64,000 bases of DNA. It comes from Cymbidium sinense (Eukaryota; Streptophyta; Magnoliopsida; Asparagales; Orchidaceae). The position numbers were made by a program, and so were the translations under genes. Under the pieces are notes generated by a model. The model saw only the letters and a list, made by a program, of their open reading frames with translations, had not been told where the DNA came from and searched no databases. Position 1 is the first letter of the stretch. Each line of letters starts with the position of its first letter. The DNA lies in contig CM038216.1 in NCBI GenBank assembly GCA_021442155.1, forward strand, positions 88,136,945 to 88,200,944, given 5' to 3'. This document shows positions 23,501 through 35,193 of the stretch, in pieces.

Positions 23501-23555
23501 GTTCCTAGGTCTAACAAGAGGAGGTTGAGAACTCACTACAAAAGTGAGGTCAACA
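20548..23555 (-). repeat. Right (5') LTR, truncated, about 3.0 kb
   Basis: Aligns with 14890-17817 along its whole length, with many substitutions and small indels. Shared landmarks are the CCAAAGTTTCARYTGATTTAAA start, AACGAGCC near 20885, the GATC cluster at 21117-21190, the hairpin at 21779-21812, TGCCAAGTGTTCCAATGG near 21945, GATACCCTTAG near 22120, and AGGCATGGCCTAATCCTATG near 23390. It ends CAACA at 23555. The clear divergence from the left copy indicates an old insertion. No gene; the open frame at 21924-22187 is chance. Confidence 0.8.
21779..21812. other. Perfect 13-bp hairpin in the right LTR
   Basis: GCCAAAAATCACC and GGTGATTTTTGGC around TCATTCAT. Same place as the left-LTR hairpin at 16052-16085. 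Confidence 0.7.
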
Positions 23556-23628
23556 GTGTGTTACTTGGTTAACGAAATCGAAAAGAAGAAATGTTGAATT
23601 TGAATTTATTCTCAGTTAAAAAAAAATT
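23556..23628 (+). pseudogene. GR-RBP copy B, 3' part beyond the insertion
   Basis: GTGTGTTACTTGGTTAACGA followed by GAAGAAATGTTGAATTTGAA continues the 3' UTR left at 10311 and matches 42388-42460 of copy D. The first five bases are the duplicated target. Confidence 0.85.
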
Positions 23629-23920
23629 GAAAACCCAAAACCATAAACTAAAACCTGAACACTAAACCTAAAAACTAAACCCTAAACCCTAAACCCTGAA
23701 AACCCTAAACTCTAAAGCCTAAACCACTAATCCCAAATCCTAAACTCAACCCTAAACCATAAAACCTAAAACCTAAACATTAAAACCTAAACCCTAAGCC
23801 CTAAACCTTGAACCCTAAACCCCAAACCCTAAACCCCAAACTTAAAACAAAATAAACTTAAAATAAACTAAAAATAAAAAAATAAACTAAACAAAAAAAT
23901 AAAAACCTTAACCTAAACCC
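23629..23920 (+). repeat. Telomere-like satellite before the long LINE
   Basis: CCCTAAA variants to about 23845, then TAAAATAAACTAAA-type sequence ending CTAAACCC at the LINE start. No gene. Confidence 0.9.
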
Positions 23921-24135
23921 ACCCTCTACCCGAGCCTTCGACCTTGTGCTATGGCGATTCCTCTTTTCCCCTCTTATTTTTGGCTTTTTGGCCACTGCTT
24001 AGTTGTTGTTTGGCGTGATTATCACTGGATTCCTTCTATAATTGATGTCCGCTAGCCACTTTTGTATTTTACATGGAGTGACATCGTGGCTTGGCATCTT
24101 CCCCGATGATTCTATGGGGGAAATTGACGGATCCA

Positions 24136-25504
24136 ATGGATCCTACTAGGGAATCAACTACCTTGGCTTTGGCTACTTCAAAATCATTGAAAGACATCCT
24201 TAGTGGTAACGATAGCTTTTTAGGTGAGTCCTTGGAACTTATTTCGACTTCTTTTTGAGGCATGCTTGTGGTTATGCGCTCTGATCTGATTGTGGAAAAG
24301 CTTGTTAAGCTGTTTGAATTTACTATGGTTGGAAAGTTTACTCTTCATAGGCTGGAAAACATTCACTCTTTCTTGAATAGTTTGAAACTTTTGGGTGCTT
24401 TTACGATGGGTTTAATTGATCCTCACCACATTTTGATTCAGTTAACGAACAATTTTGATTACTCACATATTTATACACATTCTTATTTTATTTTCAATTG
24501 CCAAATGAGGTTGCTGAAATGGAATTTGATATTAGGAAAGAATCCCCAATCATTCTGGTTTGGATTTCTCTTCCCAATATGCAAATTCATTTCATTAATC
24601 ATCAATTCTTCTTTACTATGGGTGCTTTATTTGGTCAGCCGTTGCAAATTGATCAGGCAATGGTTGCAAAATATCGACCTTCTACCGCTAGAATCCTTGT
24701 TGAATTAGACATTACTAGGAAACACCCCAAAAAATCTAGTTGGGATCTAAAAATTATGGTTATATGTAGAAAGTTGAATTTGAAAATTTTGCTGTCTTTT
24801 ATTCTCTTTGTAAATTCCACTGGCACAATAATTATGAATGTTTCATTCTGCATCCTCACCTTAAAAAGAAAAGTCTTGTTAAGGAAACTATTGTTCCTAA
24901 CCCTAGGCCAACCATTATTAAATATCAAAAAGTTAATTAAAAAAAGGATTCATTGAATGTTCCTAATAAGGCTGTTTTACCACTTATTTCTTCTGTGCAA
25001 TTGAAGGTTTCTAATGTGGAAAAATAATTTCTCAAAACCTTTGGATGATGATTTTTTTCCTCTTAGACAATCCCCACATCATTAGCAATTTTGATTGATG
25101 AAATTAAAGCTTTCATTGAAAATATTAATGAGGATATCAATGTTATGCATCATTCGAATTCAATGGAGAATATGGCTTTGGTTTCTCTTGATATTTAGTT
25201 TGAGAAACTTGACTTTACTTTAGTTCAAGATGATTTAAATTCTCAATAAGATTTGGTTTTGTTTAATAATCTGCGTATAGAAGAAGAAGGGCTTGATGTT
25301 CACACTTGCCTTCTTAATAAATCTATTTCGGGTCCCTCGCATGCTATACCCGATGCTCATTTTCCTTTAATAAATTCTAATGGATTGGAAGAAGGAGAAC
25401 TCACTTCTATTCATGAGACTTCCACTAAATGTGTGCCAAATGTTATTAAATCCTTCTCGGATGATGATTCTATGAGAAAAAGAAATGGTTTCAAAAAGTT
25501 ATAA
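24136..25504 (+). pseudogene. LINE ORF1, DUF4283 nucleic-acid-binding protein
   Basis: The start is taken at the ATG at 24136 (MDPTRESTTLALATSKSLKD), because the related LINE has MDLKSTATLPTVKSFKDALS in the same position. DUF4283 follows: EKLVKLFEFTMVGKFTLHRL, LKLLGAFTMGLIDPHHILI, then after a frameshift near 24495 WISLPNMQIHFINHQ, GALFGQPLQIDQA and ARILVELDITRKHPKK. A CX2CX4HX4C-type knuckle is present at about 24790-24840 but its first Cys is lost. The C-terminal part is low-similarity and ends FKKL-stop at 25504. ORF1 coats LINE RNA in plant L1s. Stops within make it non-functional. Confidence 0.82.
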
Positions 25505-25622
25505 TGATAAAAAGAAAAAACATGTTAAAAACTTCCCTCCCAAATTGTCAAAAAACACAAGATCTATTGCGACCTCTCTCTCCTCTCTTAATTAACCTTT
25601 TCTTGACCCCTTTTTTTTACTT

Positions 25623-28600
25623 ATGTTTAATTTTCTTATTTAGAATGTTAAAGGGATCAGTACCCTCTCTATTCATAAATGTATTGGAAACCTTTGTCAT
25701 ATTCATAATATTTCTTTACTTATTATTTTGGAGCCTCTTATTCATGCAAACAAAATTAACCATGTTGCTAGAATGATCAGGTTCAATAAATTTTTCTCTA
25801 ATGTTAGTAATAAAATTTGGTATTTTTGGAATAATTTTGTGGAGGCTTCTATTCTTGATGATTTTCAACAAGTTGTCAATGCTAAAAAATCTTTTGGTGA
25901 CTATTGTGTTTTGGGCTCTTTTGCTATGCATCTTGTAATAGATTTAGCAGAAATCTTCCTTGGGAAAATTTGAGGAATTTTGCTACCTCAATCAATAAAC
26001 CTTGGTTTGTTGGTGGGCATTTCAACACTATTTTATTCTATTTTAAATAAAGTGGTGGTTGCTCTCCTAATATTCATTCCATGGAATAATTTTCCAATAT
26101 GATCCTTGATTGAAATTTGATTGATATTGGCTTTAAGTGTTCAAATTTCACTTGGCAAAACTCTAGACTTTGGCAAAGGTTAGACCAGATTCTTTTTAAT
26201 ACTCCTTGGATTACTCAATGGCCTACTATTTCTATCGATCAATTAAGCAGAACATTATCTGATCATGCTCTTCTTTTGGTTTCTATTAAATATAACTCTA
26301 ATAGATTAAAAAATTTATTTCATTTTAGATTTTAGAACATTTGGATTCAGCATACTGATTTCCTTAATGTTGTGGCTAACAATTGGAAGCTCCCTTACAT
26401 CCTGATAATTCGATTATGGGGATGAATAGATTTTGGTTTAAGCTTAAAAGACTTAAAATCTGTGTTTATGGAAAAAGCATTGCTTTAAACCCTTTTTGCT
26501 AATATCAAAGAAATAGAATAATTGGTTTGTGATCTTGAAGTCTCTATTATTTTTGATCCTACTAAGATTAAGGACATGACTGAGGTGAAAGATAAACGAA
26601 TTAATTTTCAAAATATGAAAGATACTTATTGGTGCCAAAAAGAAACTAGCAAACATATTGAAGATGATGGTAGAAATACTAGATATTTCCATGCTTTAGT
26701 TAATCAAAAGAGATCTTTAAATAATATTTAAAAAATTAAATATGATTATGGAGAATGGATTACAGAGAATAATGACATTAAGGATTCGACCATTAATTGC
26801 TTTAGAAATATGCTAAATAAGAGCTACTTTTATGAAGCTATTTCTAAATCGCACTTGATTCCTTCTATTATAAACAATAATGACAATGATTTTCTTACTA
26901 TTATACCGAATGAAGAAGAAATTTTTAAAGTTCTTAATCTCATGAACATAGATTCTGTTGCTAGTCTGGAGGGTTTCACTGCCCAATTATTTCAAAAATG
27001 ATGGTTTATTATTAAAAATGATTTGGTTGAGTTTATGGTTGATTTTTTAATGGTAATCCTTTTCTAAGGTATTATTCTAGCTCTTCTATTATTCTCATAC
27101 CAAAGAAAGATAATCCAAACTATTGTAGTGATTTTAAACCTTTTAGTTTTTTAACCTTCTTTAATGAGCTGATTTCCATAATTCTAACCAACAAACTCAG
27201 TCCTTTACTTCATAGGATGATCTCTCTAAACCAGATTGGTTTTATTAGAGTTAGATCTATTTATGATAATATTATGCTTGCTCGAGAATTAATTAATGTT
27301 TTAGATGTTAAGACTAGATGTGAGAATATTCTATTCAAATTAGATATTACCAAAGCTTTTGACAATATCTATTGAGATTTCCTTATCCATATTCTGAATT
27401 TACTTGGGTTTTCTGATATATTTATTTTTATTATTAAAAATTGTATGAATAGTGCCTAGTTTTCTATTTTGCTTAATGGGGAAGCCTTGGGCTTCTTTCC
27501 TTCTTCCCATGGCCTGAGATACTCCTGCTTTATTTATTATTGTTATTGAGTACTTATCTAAGAGCATCAATGATCTATTCTTAAGCAATCCTAGTATGTA
27601 TTACAAAACTCTTGGTGGTCTTCTTGTTTCTCATTTAAGCTTTGCAGATGATTTCATTATTTTCTACAATGCTTCTATTAATAATATCAAGAATCTCAAG
27701 ATGCTTTTAACTAAATTTGGTAAAGAAAGTGGTATATCCATCAATGATAACAAATGCTATTTTATTACTTCTTCAAGCATCTCCAATAATAAAACTAATC
27801 AAATCCTACATATCACTAACTTTAAACATCAACACCTTCCTCTTAAGTACTTGGGTGATCCTCTTTTTAAATGTCCAAAATGATCCCATCTTTTTGATGA
27901 GTTAATTTAAAAAATTTTAAATAAAATTTTTGTTTAGGAATTTCATTTACTTTTCTTTGGTGGTAGGCTCACTATTCTTAAAAGACTCTCAATTCAATGC
28001 CACTTTAATTGATTCAAACTATTATCCCCACTAATGCTACTCTTATCAGAATTGATCGCTTGTTTAATAAATTTTTTTGGGTATCCAATAATTCTACTAA
28101 AAGAATGCATTGGACTTCCTGGCATAAATGTTGTGGTTCTTTGGGTGAAGGTGGCCTCAGTTGCAAACTGATTCATGAAGCTATTAATGCCTTCTCTCAT
28201 AAGCTCTGGTGGAATTTTAGAAAGAATGATTGCCTTTGGGCTAATTTTATGATGAAAAACTATTTCCAAGGTAAACACCCTCTTATCTGTGCTTATAAAT
28301 TTCATGGCTCTCCGATTTGGAAAAGGCTTTGCTCCATTAAATGGGTTGTTGAACCCTTAATATGTTGGGGTATTCATTTCGGTTCTTCTTTCTATTGTCA
28401 AGACAATTGGATTGGCAATGGCTCTATTGACTCTCTTTTATCTACCCACGCTACTACAGCTATCAAAGTTAACTCTGTCTGGCATAAGAACACTTGGAGC
28501 TAAAATAAACTTGAGAATTATATCCCTATTTCTCTTTTAGATAACTTTAGAAATATCTTTATTTTCTCTAACAAACCTAACCAAATTCTCTTTAAGCTTT

Positions 28601-29604
28601 CTTACAATGGTGATTTTGTTCTCAAATGTTTTCATTAAACTTTGGAACAATATCATTCCCATTTCTTATTCAGTTTTAGCTTGGAGGATTTTGAATAACT
28701 TTATTCCTGTGGACTTTTTGCTTTGGAATAAAGGGTTTTATTTGCCTTCAAAGTGCTATAATTGCTTTCATATTGAAAATATTAATCACGTTTTTATCAA
28801 TGGTACTATTACTTCTAAATTATGGTTATGGTAAGACGATTTATTTTATACCAACTATTTGCATGGCTCTCTTTCCATTTATCAACTTCTTGAAGTTTGT
28901 TTCCAAAAAAACTATGAAAGGTCATATCAAAGTTCTAGTTGCTATTTCCCTTACCTAGTTCATCTAGATGGTTAGAAATGATGCTAAATATTGTGGTATT
29001 CCTATGAGCCATAAAAGGATCCTAGCTATAACCATAGAAAAAAAAAATTCAAGCTCTGTTTAATATCAATCTGCCTGATACTGACTCTTACCAAAGAGCT
29101 AGGATTATCCATTGAATCAAAACAAAAAAAATTTGATTAAAGTAAATACTAATGGTTCTATTGCTTCCAATAAATATGGTTGTGGTGGTATTCTTAGGAA
29201 TTCTAAAGGTATCATTTGTGCTTTTGCCTATCCTCTTAAAGCCTATTCTCGTTATCTATGTTGAGCTTATGGCTATCAATAAAGCTATTGAAATTTATTT
29301 GAATAAGGGTTTCCTCAACATCTGGATTGAAGTTGATGCGCTCTTGCTTTTTGACATGCTAAAATCTAATATAACAGGAAATGTTGATTTATTTTATCTT
29401 CTCAATAATATTAAAAATCTTCTTTCTCAAGTTTATTATAAAATTTCCCATATCCTTCATGAAGGTAATGCTTGTGCTGATTTCTTGACTACTTTAGGTG
29501 CCAACTTAACTGATTTCACTTTATTTGATAATCAAAATTTGTCCAAACTTTTAAGGGGTTTGGTCAATCTGGTTAACACTGGATTACCTTGTCATAGATT
29601 ATAA
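25623..29604 (+). pseudogene. LINE ORF2: endonuclease, reverse transcriptase, RNase H (broken)
   Basis: It starts at ATG 25623 (MFNFLI-stop-NVKGIST, where TGG became TAG). The APE-type endonuclease spans 25623 to about 26340, with an EPLI glutamate motif, GGHFNT in place of GGDFN near 26010, and SDHALL near 26262. The RT spans about 26880-28000: NQIGFIRVRSIYDNI, FKLDITKAFDNI (motif A, near 27340), a degraded middle, then LSFADDFIIF (motif C, near 27640) and LPLKYLG. A long open stretch (28009-28503) is the C-terminal region with NNSTKRMHWTSWHKCC and WKRLCSIKW. Next is a CYNCFHIENINHVF zinc-binding-like stretch near 28760, then RNase H at 29135-29604 (NGSIASNKYGCGGILRNSKG, ELMAINKAIEI, HEGNACADFLTTLGA). 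At least six disablements. Confidence 0.85.
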
Positions 29605-31599
29605 GTTTTTTGGCTGGGTTTTTTCTATTGGTTTTTGATGAGCAATTGCTTTTGGTTCCCCTTTGTTAAACCCTCTTTGGGTTGTGGCCATTTGCTTATT
29701 TTCACTCTTGGGCCTGTGCTGGGATTTTTTTTTTGAGCTCTTGCTTTTGGGTTGGCCTGGTGGTTGCTACCGGGTGGTTCTTATTTTTTTTCCTAGGTTG
29801 TTTTTATTTTTTCAGTCTGGTGGATGCTGTTTGCCTAACTGGATGATTATTGTTGCTTGGTTATTTTTGGTTACCTTCATTTGGGTGGTGGCTTTGCCTA
29901 CTATTGTTTGTATGGGATTTGCCATATCTTTAGGCTAGTTGCTTCCTTGACTAAGTTGGATTTTCTACTGCTGTGGTGGGCTGGCTGGGTAGGCTGGTTT
30001 ATTCGCTTCTATTGATGGCAGATCAGAGGGTTTGTTGGTGGTCTAATTTTGGATTGGAATTGGAAAGTTGGAGGTTATTTGTTGACTATTATTTCTTTTT
30101 TTATGGATTGGGTTTTGGTGGTTAGTTTTGCTGGTTTGGGTTTATTTCTTTTGGTTGTGGTTTCGACCTCTTCATGTAATGGTCTTCGTCTCTTGGTTGC
30201 AGCTGCCTTTATTTGTATTATTATTTTGGGTTGGCTGGTTGATGGCTATTTAGTGGCTATTATTTTTCTTTGGGATATGGTGACTTGGTTTGGTGTATTT
30301 GTGCCTAACTTGGCTATGGTTATGATGCTTGCACTAATTGATATTTCTGCTCCATTTTGTTATTGGCTTTGGTGGTGTTCCTATTGTACTGTTGCTCCTG
30401 ATGGATGGGTTTTAATTGGTCTTATCGATCTTTGCTCCACTTTATTCTTATGCTGGAAATTCACCTTACCTGGATCAAAATTTCTGCTAATTTGGTTGGG
30501 TTTGGTGGATGTTGTTGTTTGCTTCTACCCTTTTCTTGGTTATCTTAGGCGATTTTGGCATGATGGATGTTGTTGGTCTTTTCACTGATTTGGATTTTCT
30601 ATGACTATCGTGGTTGGCTGGGAGGCTATGTTGGTGGCGGGTTTGTTTTTGTGTTGGTTTTTGGGTTGGTTGGATGGGTGGCTATTTTGGCCTTTCTTTC
30701 CTGCTCTATTGGTGACATGATGGTTGGCATGCTCATACTATGGTACTCCTCTCTTGGATGCTTCTGCTTCCCATTTTCTTGTTTGGGTGACAACCTTGCT
30801 GCCTTTCCTGTTTACTTGTGGAGTACATGTCCTATTACATTTTTTCTTTTTGGTTTTGGTTTTTTTGGTTTATGTTGTTAAGGTCATGATGTTTTCTCCC
30901 TTTGATGTTAATATTCCTTTTTGGTGGTGTCTTTGGTGGTGTTCCTACTGTACTGCTATTGTCCCTAATGGTTGGTTGATTTTTTCCCTTATTGGGCTTA
31001 TTTATTTTGGTAGCTTTATGGTTGGCTATTATGTCTACTGCTTGGAGGAGTTTGCAGCATTGCAGGATGATGGACTTGGGATGCTGGGCTATAATAGGTT
31101 GCTGGCAATGATGGCCTTGATGTTTCCCTCTCTATATTATTTTGGCTAGTAGCACTATATATAATTGTAACCCTTCTTCAAAGGTTTGGATGCTTACATA
31201 TAGTGTTGCTCCTTGAGATGATTGTAATTGCTCGTGAGCCTTTTTCTTTACTTCATTCCTTTTCTTTGCTCATACACTTTATGCTTGCTTAATTATACTC
31301 ATCCTTTCATTAGTATGTTGCAGATTTCTTTTGTAGTTTGGAAGAATCTTGCAGGTGGATCTTGCTGGTATCAAAAGGACCTAGTGGATGTCGCTATTGC
31401 GCACATGGATCAGTTGTTGTTGCTAATTTTGTTTTGCGTATGCGTTTATTATTTTTTCTTATATTATTATAATAGTTAGGGGGGTTTTCCCTTTAGGACT
31501 TATTGTAGCTCTTTGAGCATTAGTTTAGAGATTTACCCTTTGTAAGGACTTTGTACTTTTTCTTTGTGGCAATAAAATTCCCCTAATTTCCCTAAAAAA
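29605..31599 (+). other. LINE 3' UTR, T/G-rich with internal direct repeats
   Basis: No gene. The + strand is poor in C and A and so has long chance open frames (30049-30588 is the largest) made of Leu, Val, Trp, Phe and Gly. Two imperfect direct copies about 560-630 bp apart can be seen. GGTGGTGTTCCTATTGTACTG near 30372 corresponds to GGTGGTGTTCCTACTGTACTG near 30935. TTGGATTTTCTACTGCTGTG near 29957 corresponds to TTGGATTTTCTATGACTATC near 30590. The poly(A) signal is at 31571-31576. Confidence 0.75.
31571..31576 (+). promoter_or_regulatory. Poly(A) signal of the long LINE
   Basis: GTGGCAATAAAATTCCCC is shared word for word with 40051-40068 of the second LINE. It lies 15-20 bases before the terminal A tract. 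Confidence 0.7.
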
Positions 31600-33021
31600 C
31601 CCTAAACCCTAAACTAACCCTAAACCCCAAAAAGCTAAAAACCTAATCCTAAACTAAATAAAACATCAAAATAAAATAAATAAAAACTAAACCAAAATAA
31701 AATAAAAATATAGAATTAATTAAAACTAAAACCTAAACTTCATCCTTAAAAAAATTAAAAAAAAATTAAAACTAAACTATATTCAAATAAATAAAAACTT
31801 TAACTAAACTAAAAAATAAAAAAATAAAATAAAAACTAAACCTTAAATAAAAATAAAATAAGCCTAAAATAAAACAAAATAAAAACTAAATAATAACATA
31901 ATCCTGAAAATAAAACCTAAAATAAAAAAACCTAAACCATAAACCAAAAAAAACCTAAACCTAAAATAAAAATAAAATAAACCTAAACCTAAACTAAGAT
32001 AAACTAAACTAAAATAAATAAAACTAAACCTAAACCAAAATTAAACTAACTCTAAACCTAAACCTAAACTAAATAAGATAAAGTAAACTCAAAATAAACA
32101 TAAACCAAAAATAAAAAATAAAACCTAAAAAATAAACCTAAAATAAAAACCTAAAACCTAAACCTAAAAAAATAAAATAAAAACATAAACCTAAACCTAA
32201 AAAATTAAAAATAAAACTTAAACCTAAAAAATAAAATAAAAATAAAACTAAACTAAAAAATATACATAAACCTAAACCTAAACTTAAAAAAATAAACTAA
32301 AATAAAAGACCTAAACTAAAATAAGTAAACATAAAATAAATAAACTAAACTAAACAAAAATAAAAATAAACATAAATAAAAATAAAAAAATAAATTATAT
32401 TGAAATAAATAATAAATAAACTAAATAAATCTAAACCTACCAATTTACTTAATTTAAAAAAATAAAAAAAATAAAATAAAAATAAAGAATAAAAACCTTA
32501 ACCCTAAACCCTAAACCATAAAACTAACCCTACATCGAAAACCCTATATCTACAACCCTAAACCCTAAACCTTAAAACCCTAAACCCAAAATCCGAACCC
32601 TAAATCCTAAAATCCCAAACCCTAAGCCCTAAACCATAAACCCTAAACCTTAAACCCCAAACACTAAACCTAAACCCTAAAAACTTAAACCCTAAACCCT
32701 AAACCCTAAACCATAAACCCTAAACCCTAAACTTAAATAAACTAAAATAATAAATAAACTAAACTAAACCTAAACCTAAACTAAACTAAACTAAATAAAC
32801 TAAACTAAATAAAATAAACTAAACCAAAAATAAATAAACTAAACTAAATAAACTAAACCTAAACCTAAACTAAACCTAATAAACTAAAATAAACTAAACC
32901 TAAACCTAAACTAAATAAACTAAACTAAACTAAATAAACTAAACTAAAAAATAAACTAAATCTAAACTAAATAGACCTAAACGTAAACTAAAATACATTT
33001 AAACCTAAATATACTAAACTA

Positions 33022-33052
<31 letters not shown>

Positions 33053-33345
33053 ATTAAACTAAACCCAAATAAACTAAACTAAACTAAACCTAAATAAATA
33101 AATAAACTAAACCTAAGTAAACTAAAATAAACTAAACTAAACTAAAAATAAACCTAAACCTAAACTAAACCTAAACTTAACTAAACTAAACTAAACTAAA
33201 CCTAAACCTAAACTAAATAAAATAAATAAACTAAACCTAAATAAACTAAATAGAACTAAACTAAACTAAACTAAACCTAAGCTAAGCCTAAACTAAACAA
33301 AACCTAAACCTAAACTAAACTAAAATAAACTAAACTAAATAAATA

Positions 33346-33376
<31 letters not shown>

Positions 33377-33474
33377 CTAAACCTAAACCTAAACCTAAAC
33401 CTAAATAAACTAAACCTAAACTAAACTAAATAAACTAAACTAAACTAAACCTAAACCTAAACCTAAACCAAAAA
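31600..33474 (+). repeat. Telomere-like satellite between the two LINEs, nearly G-free
   Basis: 31600-32435 is TAAAA/CCTAAA sequence, the marker block is at 32436-32460, and 32490-32730 is CCCTAAA-rich. 32731-33474 is an unusually regular mix of CTAAA and CCTAAA units (ACTAAACTAAACTAAA and CCTAAACCTAAACCTAAA runs), with only a handful of G residues on +. No gene. Confidence 0.92.
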
Positions 33475-33696
33475 CTCCTCTCCCCTCTCGGCCGCGGTGC
33501 TCTCTAGTGATTGCATTTTTCCCTTTCATTTTCCTTGTGGATTGGCCGATTTCTAATCATTCTTGATCAATTTTTTCGATAATTTATCTCTTATTGGCCT
33601 CTAATGTGAGTTTCCCTTCACTCTTTCAGTGGGGGAGCCACTTCTTGCAACCGCTTGCATCATGGAGGCATCGGTAGGCATCAGTTACATGGAATT

Positions 33697-35119
33697 ATGG
33701 ATCTAAAATCAACCGCTACTCTGCCTACAGTTAAGTCCTTTAAGGATGCATTATCTGGTAAGAAACTTTCCCCTAATGCTTCAGTGAGTTTGATCTCGAC
33801 CTCATTTCATGGGATGCCTATTGTTATGTGCTCGGATCTAGACGTGGAAAAGTTGGTGAAGCCTTTTGAATTCTCTTTAGTAGGTAAATTTTCCTTACAT
33901 CGGCCAACTCTCGATAACATCCGATCATTGTTTCATAGCCTTAAACTTTCAGGTGTTTTCACTATCAGATTGATTGATCTTAGACATATTTTAATTGTCA
34001 AATGTGACTTCTAAAATGGTCTCCTCTTTTTGATATAAAAGAGTAATCCCCAATTGTTTTTATATGGCTAGATCTTCCTAATATGAGAATACATTATGTT
34101 ACACATCAAGTTCTTTTTGCAGTTGGGGCTCTCATTGGTCGGCCTCTTCAAATTGATCAGGCCACCACTGTGAGATCATGACAATCTGTTGCTCATATTT
34201 TGGTTGAGATTAATATTACTAAAAAGCATCCTAAAGAAGTTTGGATCTCGAGAAGTTGGTTATAATCAAAAGTGAAATTTGAGAACTTTCCTATTTTTTG
34301 CACACATTGTAAGATTCATGGCCATGATCATTTTGAAAGTTTTGTGTTGCATCCTCATCTTAAAAAGAATAAATTTTTGGATCCTAATCCTATTCTATCA
34401 AATGAGAAAACCAATAAATTTTCTTATGTGCCTAAAGTCATTCAAAATGGGAATCATCCCCCTACCCCTACTCCTTTTCTATCCACTGATTTTTCTATTG
34501 GAGAGCAATCTGAACATGTTAAAAATAATGCTTATGAGGTTCGTGAGGAGACTAATGATAACTTAATTAACATTGCTTCTAATTATAAGAATTTGGCTCC
34601 TCAAGACAATACCATGACTCAGTCTAACCAACCCATTTTGGCTAGTGAACCCGAGGAGACTCATATGAACCCTAGTGGTGATTTGAATGGAAACTTCAAG
34701 TTGGATCAAAATCTGAAAAAAAATTCTGGAGTTGATCCTTTGATGAAAGAACAAAATCTAAAAATTACTGATCCTTTGATGATGGAACAAAATTTGAAAA
34801 GTAATTCTGAAACTGAGCATGAAATTTGTGCTATTAATGGCTTCACAACCTCTCCTTCTCCTACCCTCAGAGTGATACACATGTTAACCCACTTTCTCAG
34901 CTTAATTCTGACATTAAAGAAGGGGAAATTACCATGAAAAATGCTTTGACTGATACATGTCCTATTCTGAATATCACAAATCAGTCTCTCTCAGATGGTG
35001 ATACTTTGGACAATGATAGATCTTTTCAAACTATTTTTTTTAAAAAATCTCTTAAAGCTAGAATGTTCACTAATAGCTCCACTAGAACTATTAGATCTTC
35101 TCTAACTTCCCATAAATAA
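33697..35119 (+). pseudogene. LINE ORF1, DUF4283 protein (second copy)
   Basis: The start is taken at ATG 33697 (MDLKSTATLPTVKSFKDALS); an in-frame upstream ATG at 33655 is not shared with the other LINE. DUF4283: MPIVMCSDLDVEKLVKPFEF, SLVGKFSLHRPTLDNI, SLKLSGVFTIRLIDLRHILI. The frame is lost near 34012 and resumes with WLDLPNMR-like sequence and, from 34272, FENFPIFCTHCKIHGHDHFE. The latter is a CX2CX4HX4C knuckle with the last Cys replaced by Ser. A long Asn/Glu-rich tail follows, another shift comes near 34900, and it ends SLTSHK-stop at 35119. Confidence 0.82.
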
Positions 35120-35193
35120 TTATTTTAGTTTTCTTTTCTTCTTGCTTTTTTATTTCTTTAGTTATCTCTTTTTCCTTTCTTTCTTATTTTATT

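Larger units (their letters stand above)
10312..23555 (-). mobile_element. 13.2-kb Tat-like LTR retrotransposon inserted in GR-RBP copy B, internally deleted
   Basis: Bounded by TG (10312) and CA (23555) and by GTGTG duplications. It splits a GR-RBP 3' UTR that is continuous in the other copies. 14890-17817 and 20548-23555 are about 3 kb of direct repeats ending at the same place (GAGGTCAAC), as LTRs do. The left LTR would then be 10312-17817 and the right one has lost its inner 4.6 kb. The interior (17818-20547) holds a minus-strand gypsy RT remnant, 3'-region sequence shared with 1-180, and tandem repeats. No other coding sequence remains, so the copy is non-autonomous. Orientation follows from the RT remnant. 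Confidence 0.8.
23921..31599 (+). mobile_element. L1-type LINE, near full length (7.7 kb), inactive
   Basis: Order on +: short 5' UTR (23921-24135), ORF1 with DUF4283 and a worn zinc knuckle, ORF2 with endonuclease, reverse transcriptase, zf-RVT-like region and RNase H, then a 2-kb T/G-rich 3' UTR, AATAAA at 31571, and TTTCCCTAAAAAA passing directly into CCCTAAACCCTAAA. Both ORFs have many stops and frameshifts. The L1 type with a C-terminal RNase H is a plant lineage. Both flanks are telomere-like array, so any target duplication cannot be told from the repeat. It is the same family as 33475-40094 and 7625-9526. Confidence 0.9.

Noticed and set aside
30049..30588. 179-codon open frame rich in Leu, Val, Trp and Phe, looking like a membrane protein
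   Set aside because: It lies in the T/G-rich 3' UTR of the LINE. The composition alone gives long hydrophobic frames, the frame is not kept in the other two LINE copies, and no family motif is present.
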